From SVEL01 sp045126475 (GTDB lineage: Bacteria > Bacillota > Clostridia > Lachnospirales > Lachnospiraceae): a stretch of 12,138 nt of DNA. Below, piece by piece: positions 6,475 through 12,138 of this stretch; position 1 is the first letter of the stretch, and each line of letters begins with the position of its first letter. Below the pieces are notes generated by a model, which saw only the letters and a program-made list of their open reading frames with translations, did not search any database and was not told the DNA's origin. The position numbers and the translations under genes are program-made. The stretch covers positions 1 through 12,138 of the forward strand of contig JBGVOL010000021.1 of the NCBI GenBank assembly GCA_045126475.1, in the 5' to 3' direction.

Positions 6475-8586
6475 TTACACTTCAAATATAAGGTCACCGT
6501 ATGAAGGCATCGGCCACATTTCCTTATCAACAATCATCTCAAGCTTATCAACAGGCTTTCTTAAGTTTTCCATTGCAACCGTAACTGAGTTCCTGTACTC
6601 AAATGCCTGTTCTTTTCCTGCGCTCATTGACACAGCCTTTGCCTGAGCGTCAATAAGTGCATTAAGTGCTCTTTTTGTCTCTTTAAGGTATGCCGTAACC
6701 TCTGTGAGCGTATCCGACTGAACAGATGAATCAGCTCCTGCTTCCCTTACCGCAATAACAGTGTCAGCAAGGAATTTTGTATATTTGGTAACAGCCGGAA
6801 TAATATGCTTTGAGGCCATATCAATCATAGTGAGAGCCTCAATATTTGTAGTCTTGGCGTATGTCTCATACAGAATCTCCGCACGGGACTGAAGCTCAGC
6901 CTCTGTAAATATATGGAACTTTCCAAAAAGATTAATTGCCTTTGGTGTAACAAGAGTCTCAACTGCTTCCACCATGGACTTAATATTAGGAAGACCTCTT
7001 CTCTCTGCCTCTGCAACCCACTCAGGTGAATATCCGTTTCCGTTGAAAATAATTCTCTGGTGTTCAGTCATATATCTCTTAATCAAATCATGACATTCCA
7101 TATCAAAGTCATCCGTATTCTCAAGAATATCTGCTGCCTCACAGAATGCTTCTGCCACAATTGTATTTAATGTGATATTGGCACTTGCGATGGAATCTGA
7201 CGAACCAACCGTTCTGAACTCAAACTTATTTCCCGTAAATGCAAACGGCGATGTTCTGTTTCTGTCTGTTGCATCCTTTTCCAAATCAGGAAGTGTATCA
7301 ACACCTGTCATAAGCTTGCTTCCATGGAGGCAGCTCTTTGCCTCACCTGTCTCAATAAGCTGCTCCACAACATCCTCAAGCTGCTCACCTAAGAATACCG
7401 AAATAATTGCCGGAGGTGCCTCATGGGCTCCAAGTCTCTGGTCATTACCTACATTTGAAGCAGACTGTCTGAGCAAATCTGCATGAGTATCAACAGCCTT
7501 AAGCACACACGCAAGAACAAGAAGAAACTGTATATTCTGGTTAGGTGTCTCACCCGGCTCAAGAAGGTTTACTCCGTTGTCTGTGACAAGAGACCAGTTG
7601 TTGTGCTTTCCTGAACCATTTATGCCTGCAAACGGTTTTTCATGAAGAAGACATGTAAGACCATGACGGCTTGCCACCCTCTTCATTGTCTCCATGATGA
7701 CCTGGTTGTGGTCAACCTCGATATTTGCTGTTGCATAAATCGGTGCCAGCTCATGCTGTGCCGGTGCAACCTCGTTGTGCTGTGTTTTTGCAGAAACACC
7801 AAGCTTCCACAACTCCACATTGAGGTCCTTCATATAAGCACCTATTCTCTCTCTTATTGTGCCAAAGTAATGGTCATCCATCTCCTGACCCTTTGGAGCA
7901 GGTGCACCAAAAAGTGTTCTTCCGGCATATATTAAATCCTTTCTCTGAAGGTACTTCTGTCTGTCTACAAGGAAATATTCCTGCTCTGCTCCAACTGACG
8001 GTGTAACCTTTGTCGCCTCAGTATTTCCGAATAATCTTACAATACGTAGTGCCTGCTGGCTGATAACCTGCATAGAACGAAGAAGCGGTGTCTTCTGGTC
8101 AAGTGCTTCACCTGTGTATGCGCAGAATACCGTTGGAATACAGAGAATGGCTCCCACACCCGATTCCTTTATAAATGCAGGTGAAGTCATATCCCATGCC
8201 GTATATCCTCTGGCCTCAAATGTCGAACGGAGTCCGCCTGAAGGGAATGATGATGCATCAGGCTCACCTTTTATAAGCTCCTTACCGGAAAACTCCATCA
8301 GCATCTTGCCATTTTCATCAGGGTTCGTCACAAAAGAATCATGCTTTTCAGCCGTTATACCCGTAAGCGGCTGGAACCAGTGTGTGTAGTGTGTTGCACC
8401 TTTCTCTACGGCCCAATCCTTCATAGCCTTGGCAACAACATCGGCCGTCTCGAGTGACAGTTCTCCACCCTCATCCATAACCTTTGTAAGTTCTGCATAC
8501 ACCTTCTTTGGCAGACGCTCACGCATCTTTCCAAGTGAAAATACATTCTCACCAAATATTTCTTCCACATTTAACATTTCACTCAT
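6475..8586 (-). CDS. glnN: Glutamine synthetase type III
   Basis: It makes glutamine from glutamate, ammonia and ATP in the cytosol as the main route of ammonia assimilation. The 703-residue length is that of type III enzymes, far longer than types I and II (about 450 and 370). Visible type III features include GAEQEYFLVD (199-208, metal-binding glutamates), AKTQHNEVAPAQHELAPIY (266-284) and HEKPFAGINGSGKHNNWSL (315-333, the ATP-binding region with the GSGxHxN core). The conserved RSTFEARGYTAWD is at 120-132. AGGAAAG upstream supports the ATG at 8586. It follows the sortase gene by 27 bases without a visible terminator or promoter, so it is probably expressed from the promoter at 9654-9682. 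No GlnR-like or PII gene is nearby. Confidence 0.96.
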   Translation of the reverse strand: MSEMLNVEEIFGENVFSLGKMRERLPKKVYAELTKVMDEGGELSLETADVVAKAMKDWAVEKGATHYTHWFQPLTGITAEKHDSFVTNPDENGKMLMEFSGKELIKGEPDASSFPSGGLRSTFEARGYTAWDMTSPAFIKESGVGAILCIPTVFCAYTGEALDQKTPLLRSMQVISQQALRIVRLFGNTEATKVTPSVGAEQEYFLVDRQKYLQRKDLIYAGRTLFGAPAPKGQEMDDHYFGTIRERIGAYMKDLNVELWKLGVSAKTQHNEVAPAQHELAPIYATANIEVDHNQVIMETMKRVASRHGLTCLLHEKPFAGINGSGKHNNWSLVTDNGVNLLEPGETPNQNIQFLLVLACVLKAVDTHADLLRQSASNVGNDQRLGAHEAPPAIISVFLGEQLEDVVEQLIETGEAKSCLHGSKLMTGVDTLPDLEKDATDRNRTSPFAFTGNKFEFRTVGSSDSIASANITLNTIVAEAFCEAADILENTDDFDMECHDLIKRYMTEHQRIIFNGNGYSPEWVAEAERRGLPNIKSMVEAVETLVTPKAINLFGKFHIFTEAELQSRAEILYETYAKTTNIEALTMIDMASKHIIPAVTKYTKFLADTVIAVREAGADSSVQSDTLTEVTAYLKETKRALNALIDAQAKAVSMSAGKEQAFEYRNSVTVAMENLRKPVDKLEMIVDKEMWPMPSYGDLIFEV

Positions 8587-8613
8587 TCTCTTCTTTCCTT
8601 TCTTTGCCGGGTG

Positions 8614-9594
8614 TTAGTCTATAACATTACCGTAAACATCAAGTTCCTCGCCCCTTACAAGCTGTACTATCATACGAAGTTCATCTGCATTTGTACACGT
8701 TGACAATGTAATAATCTTGCTGTTTGCCGTAACGGCAGGTGCTTCTGTAAATTGATACTTTGACCTGTTTTTACAATCCTGAACATATGCCATAAACTCC
8801 TCATCAGAATTAAACGTATATGTATACACAGGACTTCCTACAGCTTCTGTCTTGTATATGGCAAACACATAATATCTGTAGTGCCGGTTTCCGACCCAGA
8901 TATCAAATGTAGGATGTTCCTTATAATAATCTGTCTGATTATAATACCAGTTAAGGCTTCCGAACATTATATGATCAACTCTCTGACCCATATTATGACC
9001 ATATATAATACAGTTTCTTGCCTCAAGTCCTTCTTCTATACGGTAATCAATAAATATTGATCCGAGAGTGCTTCTCCTATGGTTGGCAAGGTGTTCAAGA
9101 TAATACTCATTATCCGAATGCTGCAATATCGGATTATCAATATATTCACCATTATCCTGCCGTATATAGCCTTTTGCGTCAGAGTTGTATTCAAGCATCT
9201 TCTGAAAATCAAATACAAAAAGCTTTCCGTCTCCCGTATTTTTCAAATCAATTGTTTCTCCCTCACTGCCCGTTATCGGCACATAATCTCCCTGAAGGTC
9301 ATTTATATCCACAAGAAACATTTCCGATGCTTCGTTCTTTATATCCTCTCCCTCACGACTCTCCACATATATAAGCGTGAGCTCATAAGCGGCATATCCG
9401 AAAATAACAAGAGCAACCAACATGACGGCATACCTTACAAGGTTATATATAATGATTTTTTTTCTGATATTCTTTTTCTTCTGTTCCCCGTCTTCCTCCG
9501 GTTCGGTCTCTTCCTTTATTTCCTTCTCATCAGACTCCGATTCTTCTTTAATTTCATCCTCAATCATCTTGTCGATTTCATCATCCTCACCCAT
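8614..9594 (-). CDS. srtB: Class B sortase
   Basis: A membrane-anchored cysteine transpeptidase that joins surface proteins to cell wall or to each other. With the ATG at 9594 it has 326 residues: an acidic, charged cytosolic N-terminus (1-40), a transmembrane helix (about 47-77) and an extracellular sortase domain (about 95-326). The catalytic triad is His200 (IIYGHNM), Cys300 (ITLSTC) and Arg307 (ADELRMIVQLV). The spacing and the MFGSLNWY segment after the His fit class B. AGGAGG is seven bases from this ATG but only one base from the GTG at 9600, so the ATG is the start. No gene with an LPXTG- or NPXTG-like sorting signal is in the window. The unusually long acidic tail, about half Asp and Glu, has no assigned role. 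Confidence 0.9.
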   Translation of the reverse strand: MGEDDEIDKMIEDEIKEESESDEKEIKEETEPEEDGEQKKKNIRKKIIIYNLVRYAVMLVALVIFGYAAYELTLIYVESREGEDIKNEASEMFLVDINDLQGDYVPITGSEGETIDLKNTGDGKLFVFDFQKMLEYNSDAKGYIRQDNGEYIDNPILQHSDNEYYLEHLANHRRSTLGSIFIDYRIEEGLEARNCIIYGHNMGQRVDHIMFGSLNWYYNQTDYYKEHPTFDIWVGNRHYRYYVFAIYKTEAVGSPVYTYTFNSDEEFMAYVQDCKNRSKYQFTEAPAVTANSKIITLSTCTNADELRMIVQLVRGEELDVYGNVID

Positions 9595-9653
9595 GCTCAC
9601 ACCTCCTCACGCTAAAATTAAAGCCCTGATGATCACATCACATAGACTTAATT

Positions 9654-9682
9654 ATTATACACTATTTGCTCTTTACTTTCAA
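9654..9682 (-). promoter_or_regulatory. Sigma-A promoter of the sortase-glnN operon
   Basis: On the minus strand, TTGAAA (9677-9682), a 17-bp spacer and TATAAT (9654-9659) match the consensus at 11 of 12 positions. Transcription would start near 9647, giving a leader of about 50 bases before the ATG at 9594. The leader holds a small palindrome (TGATGTGATCATCA) but no recognisable riboswitch. This is the only strong promoter I find for the seven-gene run that follows. Confidence 0.8.
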
Positions 9683-9700
9683 TATTCTTAAAGAACGACG

Positions 9701-9747
9701 TAAAAAATCCGCCGATACCATCATGTTACAATGTGGTATCGGCGGAT
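9701..9747 (-). terminator. Intrinsic terminator of fba
   Basis: A perfect 14-bp stem (ATCCGCCGATACCA at 9707-9720 with its complement at 9734-9747) has a 13-base loop. On the minus strand it is followed by an unbroken run of six T. It lies 31 bases after the fba stop codon and 18 bases upstream of the sortase promoter's -35 element, cleanly separating the two transcription units. Confidence 0.93.
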
Positions 9748-9778
9748 ACTCTTTTAATTCATATATGAAATTTGCGGA

Positions 9779-10645
9779 CTAACAAGCCTTTCCTACTGAA
9801 CCGAATAATTCCATCTTTTCCTTTACAGTAGCCTTAATTGCCTCAAATCCAGGAGCTAAAAGCTTTCTTGGGTCAAATCCCTTACCCTGTAAATCCTTGC
9901 CCTCTTCAACGTACTTACGTGTAGCTGCAGCAAATGAAAGCTGGCACTCTGTATTTACGTTAATCTTAGCAACGCCAAGGCTGATTGCCTTCTTAATCAT
10001 ATCCTCAGGTATACCTGTACCGCCGTGAAGAACAAGTGGCATCTCACCTGTAAGCTGCTGAACTGCATCAAGAGTCTCAAAGCTTAAGCCTTCCCAATTT
10101 TCAGGATACTTACCATGAATGTTACCGATACCTGCTGCAAGCATTGTTACACCTAAGTCAGCAATTGCCTTACACTCGTTAGGATCTGCACACTCACCCT
10201 TACCGATAACGCCGTCTTCCTCGCCACCGATTGAACCAACCTCTGCCTCTAATGACATACCGTGGTCTGCTGCCATCTTAACAAGTTCCTTTGTCTTAGC
10301 AACATTCTCATCGATTGGATAGTGAGAACCATCAAACATGATTGATGAGAAACCTGCCTCGATACACTTTAAGCATCCTTCGTAGCTGCCGTGGTCTAAG
10401 TGTAATGCAACAGGAACTGTAATCTTAAGCTCCTCTAACATACCGTTAACCATACCTACAACTGTCTTGTATCCTGCCATATATTTTCCGGCACCCTCAG
10501 AAACACCTAATATAACCGGAGAGTTTAACTCCTGTGCTGTTAATAAGATTGCCTTTGTCCACTCAAGATTGTTGATATTGAACTGACCTACAGCATATTT
10601 TCCGGCCTTAGCCTTCTTTAACATATCTTCTGCTGAAACTAACAT
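9779..10645 (-). CDS. fba: Class II fructose-1,6-bisphosphate aldolase
   Basis: A zinc-dependent aldolase that cleaves fructose 1,6-bisphosphate to dihydroxyacetone phosphate and glyceraldehyde 3-phosphate in glycolysis, and runs in reverse in gluconeogenesis. The 288 residues show the class II markers in order: LHLDHG (81-86; Asp84 general acid/base, His85 zinc ligand), FDGSHYP (104-110), GIGNIHGKYP with His177, VLHGGTGIP with His207, and KINVNTE near 227-233. Tagatose-bisphosphate aldolases (GatY/KbaY) share these motifs. The solitary gene, with a strong promoter and no sugar-catabolism neighbours, favours the glycolytic enzyme. GGAGGT eight bases upstream of the ATG sets the start. It forms its own transcription unit. 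Confidence 0.93.
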   Translation of the reverse strand: MLVSAEDMLKKAKAGKYAVGQFNINNLEWTKAILLTAQELNSPVILGVSEGAGKYMAGYKTVVGMVNGMLEELKITVPVALHLDHGSYEGCLKCIEAGFSSIMFDGSHYPIDENVAKTKELVKMAADHGMSLEAEVGSIGGEEDGVIGKGECADPNECKAIADLGVTMLAAGIGNIHGKYPENWEGLSFETLDAVQQLTGEMPLVLHGGTGIPEDMIKKAISLGVAKINVNTECQLSFAAATRKYVEEGKDLQGKGFDPRKLLAPGFEAIKATVKEKMELFGSVGKAC

Positions 10646-10688
10646 GTATTGTACCTCCGTTAAGTAAAATTTGGACTAACCTCTTTTT

Positions 10689-10717
10689 ATAATAACATGC
10701 GAAAGTTTTTAATTCAA
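10689..10717 (-). promoter_or_regulatory. Sigma-A promoter of fba
   Basis: On the minus strand, TTGAAT (10712-10717), a 17-bp spacer and TATTAT (10689-10694) give a good match (4/6 and 5/6) at ideal spacing. The predicted start near 10682 leaves a leader of about 37 bases to the aldolase ATG. The large inverted repeat at 10735-10787 begins 17 bases upstream of the -35 element. Confidence 0.7.
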
Positions 10718-10734
10718 GTGTTTAAATTTTTTTG

Positions 10735-10787
10735 TTATACCCATTATACCACCCATCCCATTCATATCGAGGGTATAATGGGTATAA
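10735..10787. repeat. Perfect 16-bp inverted repeat with tandem GGGTATAAT units
   Basis: TTATACCCATTATACC (10735-10750) and GGTATAATGGGTATAA (10772-10787) are exact reverse complements separated by 21 bases. On the plus strand the right arm is part of a tandem 9-mer, GGGTATAAT twice (10771-10788), so each arm holds two copies of a TATAAT-like box. There is no T-tract tail and no convincing -35 for these boxes. It lies between the catalase terminator and the fba promoter, where an upstream regulatory site for fba is possible. It could also be a dispersed repeat; that cannot be seen in one window. Confidence 0.75.
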
Positions 10788-10814
10788 TAGAGGTAAACAA
10801 TATAATTACATTTT

Positions 10815-10857
10815 ATTAAAAAACAGACAGATAACTTTACATTATCTGCCTGTTTTG
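10815..10857 (-). terminator. Intrinsic terminator after the manganese catalase gene
   Basis: The arms at 10821-10834 and 10842-10855 pair over about 14 bases, AACAGGCAGATAA with TTATCTGTCTGTT on the minus strand, with one G-U pair and a 7-base loop. The pairing extends into A-T pairs, and a T-run (TTTTTTAAT) follows on the minus strand. The G-U pair is good only on this strand (on the plus strand it would be A-C), so the terminator is directed to minus-strand transcripts. Confidence 0.88.
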
Positions 10858-10881
10858 GTATTGCCTTTTGATTATTAAGTT

Positions 10882-11397
10882 TTATTTCACATCAAATGCA
10901 GGATTAACTGCATAGAAGTTTCTGCTGTCCAAATCATCCTGAACCATTCTAAGACCTTCGCCAAACCTCTGGAAGTGAACAATCTCTCTTGAACGAAGGA
11001 ATTTGATTACATCGCATACATCAGGGTCTTTTACCATTCTTAAAATATTGTCATATGTTGAACGTGCCTTCTGTTCTGCTGCCATATCCTCAAATAAATC
11101 AGTTATTGGGTCGCCCTTACTCTGGAACTGACAGGCATTCTGAGGAACACCGCCTGCTGCCTGTGGCCAGATACCAAGTGTGTGGTCAACATAATACTGT
11201 TCAAATCCGGCAGCCTTAATTTCCTCCGGAGAAAGACCATCTGTAAGCTGTTGTACAATTGCTCCCACAATCTCGAGGTGTGAAAGCTCTTCTGTTCCTA
11301 CATTGGATGCAATATTGCACATCTGAAACATAAGAAAACATAAGCATTTATGACACATCACCTTATAAAGCAGAAGTGGCGGGATTGCGCCCGCCAT
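10882..11397 (-). CDS. cotJC: CotJC-type manganese catalase, N-terminus missing or replaced
   Basis: From residue 34 to the end this is a CotJC/manganese-catalase protein: GTEELSHLEIV, then GDPITDLFEDMAAEQKARSTYDN, then FLRSREIVHFQRFGEGL. Family enzymes remove hydrogen peroxide at a dimanganese site; CotJC is found in spore coats. Four of five ligands are present as Glu37, His40, Glu108 and His141, and the 33-residue Glu108-His141 spacing equals that of Lactobacillus plantarum catalase (Glu148-His181). The first ligand, Glu35 of that enzyme, should fall about 31 residues before Glu37. Here residues 1-35 contain no Glu and are a hydrophobic, Cys-rich sequence unlike the family. About 60 usual N-terminal residues are lacking, and neither other minus frame supplies them. 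The ATG at 11397 lies in a GC-rich hairpin and has no well-spaced ribosome site. It may be a broken gene, or be read from an inner ATG. Confidence 0.75.
   Translation of the reverse strand: MAGAIPPLLLYKVMCHKCLCFLMFQMCNIASNVGTEELSHLEIVGAIVQQLTDGLSPEEIKAAGFEQYYVDHTLGIWPQAAGGVPQNACQFQSKGDPITDLFEDMAAEQKARSTYDNILRMVKDPDVCDVIKFLRSREIVHFQRFGEGLRMVQDDLDSRNFYAVNPAFDVK
11377..11396. repeat. GC-rich hairpin at the junction with the catalase gene
   Basis: TGGCGGG (11377-11383) and CCCGCCA (11390-11396) are exact reverse complements with a 6-base loop. On the minus strand the stem holds two of the three bases of the putative catalase ATG (11395-11397) and is followed by CTTCTGCTTTAT, a broken T-rich stretch. 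It could be a weak terminator for the two genes upstream, a block on catalase translation, or the end of an inserted segment. Confidence 0.6.
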
Positions 11398-11400
11398 TTC

Positions 11401-11589
11401 CTAGATTGAAAATTTCTTTACTTCTTCCTGTGTAAGCTCGACCAACTTCTTTCCACATCTCTTTGCATATCTTGACAATTCAAGCAAATTCACATGACAA
11501 GATGGTGCATTAACATATGGATTGGGCTGCTCATAGTAGCTCTGAGCCGGAATCGCATTTTCCATGAATTTAGGTCTCGTTCCATTCAT
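11401..11589 (-). CDS. Small conserved-looking protein, 62 residues, function unknown
   Basis: I cannot assign a family. The N-terminal half (1-30) is rich in Pro, Asn, Tyr and Gln (IPAQSYYEQPNPYVNAP) and looks unfolded. The C-terminal half (about 33-62) reads as two short helices, LLELSRYAKRCGKKLVEL and TQEEVKKF, with basic residues. GGAGGT eight bases before the ATG at 11589 is a strong ribosome site and supports a real gene. It overlaps the end of the GNAT-like gene by 20 bases in another frame, so the two are probably translated together. It ends three bases before the putative catalase ATG. It lacks CotJA or CotJB features. It could be a binding partner of the GNAT-like protein; that is inference from the overlap alone. 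Confidence 0.7.
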   Translation of the reverse strand: MNGTRPKFMENAIPAQSYYEQPNPYVNAPSCHVNLLELSRYAKRCGKKLVELTQEEVKKFSI

Positions 11590-12130
11590 AATGATACACC
11601 TCCAATAAATTTTTTGCTTGTTCCTCGTCAATAAAGAACTGGTACTGATGAAGCATTCCCAAATACTCCGCATGGAATACATCCATATAATGTCTTAATA
11701 ATTCTTCATTAGCGGCAAATCCATGAATAGCTCCTTCATATCCCCATTCAATAGATTTATCGGCAGCTATGGCGAAAAGATGACCACCTACACCAACATA
11801 TTGCTGACTACCAAATTCATGCTTGTTGTTATGAGGAGCAGTACAAGCCCAATGAAGATAAGCAGCGTGGGAGTCCTTATCATTTCTGACACCTACCAAG
11901 CCTTGGATGGTATTGTCATCCTTTAAGGCAAGGGCATATACTTCAACATTCTTTGGTATTTCATTCCAGTTAATGTGCCATCCGTTGGCTTTCTGGAATT
12001 TCTTAAGGTAAGTACGGCTTTCGATTTTGAATACGACTGTTTCTTTGATATCGCCTGTCACAGTATCTTTCAGACAGGGAACGATTTCGTCTATCCAAAT
12101 GTCGATACAACCTTGTTCAATAGCAGTCAT
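11570..12130 (-). CDS. Divergent GNAT-like protein, possibly incomplete at 5' end
   Basis: At least 186 residues. A glycine loop, QQYVGVGGHLFAIAADKS (109-126), resembles the acetyl-CoA loop of GNAT acetyltransferases (Q/R-x-x-G-x-G/A). The following GAIHGFAANEELLRHYMDVF resembles the late GNAT motif with its Asn and helix. A central YALALKDDNTIQGLVGVRND then YLHWACTAPHNN fit the central beta-strands. I know no named function, and catalysis is not proven by these motifs. The ATG at 12130 has only eight bases before it in the window. Those bases show no ribosome site and are open in frame (Asp-Tyr before the Met), so the gene may start beyond the edge. Its end overlaps the 62-residue gene by 20 bases. 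Confidence 0.7.
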   Translation of the reverse strand: MTAIEQGCIDIWIDEIVPCLKDTVTGDIKETVVFKIESRTYLKKFQKANGWHINWNEIPKNVEVYALALKDDNTIQGLVGVRNDKDSHAAYLHWACTAPHNNKHEFGSQQYVGVGGHLFAIAADKSIEWGYEGAIHGFAANEELLRHYMDVFHAEYLGMLHQYQFFIDEEQAKNLLEVYHYEWNET

Positions 12131-12138
12131 GTAATCAC

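Noticed and set aside
9595..9600. GTG at 9600 as sortase start
   Set aside because: AGGAGG would be only one base away; the ATG at 9594 has a normal seven-base spacing.
9079..9615. 178-codon open frame on the plus strand opposite the sortase gene
   Set aside because: It is the antisense shadow of a sortase with an intact His-Cys-Arg triad, its peptide is a hydrophobic Ile/Phe/Ser run, and it has no ribosome site.
10735..10787. Terminator, or insertion-sequence end, for the inverted repeat upstream of fba
   Set aside because: There is no T-tract typical of a terminator, a proper terminator already lies at 10815-10857, and there is no transposase or target duplication visible.
1..12138. CRISPR array, tRNA or rRNA genes, prophage or transposase genes
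   Set aside because: I saw no regularly spaced repeats, no cloverleaf or rRNA-like sequence, and no recognisable recombinase or phage structural gene.

Overview
The window looks like chromosome of a low-GC Clostridia member, most likely Lachnospiraceae. The basis is a base composition of roughly 40% GC by eye, strong AGGAGG ribosome sites, a type III glutamine synthetase, a class B sortase, an Nfn-type electron-bifurcating transhydrogenase and a CotJC-type manganese catalase. Genus cannot be fixed from this sequence. Every well-supported gene is on the minus strand, so transcription runs from right to left as printed.

Right end (about 12138 to 10815): a divergent GNAT-like protein, possibly open at its 5' end at the window edge, overlaps a 62-codon gene. 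Immediately after it comes a manganese-catalase/CotJC gene that has lost its usual first ~60 residues, including the first metal-ligand glutamate. A GC-rich hairpin sits exactly at this junction and covers the only plausible start codon. A strong intrinsic terminator closes the unit. This is the most unusual part of the window and may be a small mobile two-gene cassette that truncated a catalase gene.

Middle right (10787 to 9701): a self-contained class II fructose-bisphosphate aldolase unit with its own sigma-A promoter and a perfect 14-bp terminator hairpin. Upstream of it lies a perfect 16-bp inverted repeat built of tandem GGGTATAAT units.

Middle (9682 to 2727): one long co-directional run from a consensus promoter: sortase B, glutamine synthetase III, a double-zinc-ribbon membrane protein, a TPM-domain membrane protein, a cyclophilin, a HAD phosphatase and a RimJ/RimL-like acetyltransferase. 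Gaps are 1 to 38 bases or overlaps, and I see no internal terminator, so this is probably an operon. The zinc-ribbon and TPM genes are translationally coupled by an ATGA overlap and probably work as a pair at the membrane.

Left (2714 to 313): the nfnA-nfnB pair (ferredoxin-NADP(H)/NAD(H) transhydrogenase) behind a possible promoter whose -10 element is enclosed by an 8-bp inverted repeat. It ends in a hairpin terminator. Beyond it (1 to 312) there is a partial plus-strand reading frame, three consecutive inverted repeats, and a perfect consensus plus-strand promoter (TTGACA-16-TATAAT) that fires straight into the nfnB terminator hairpin.
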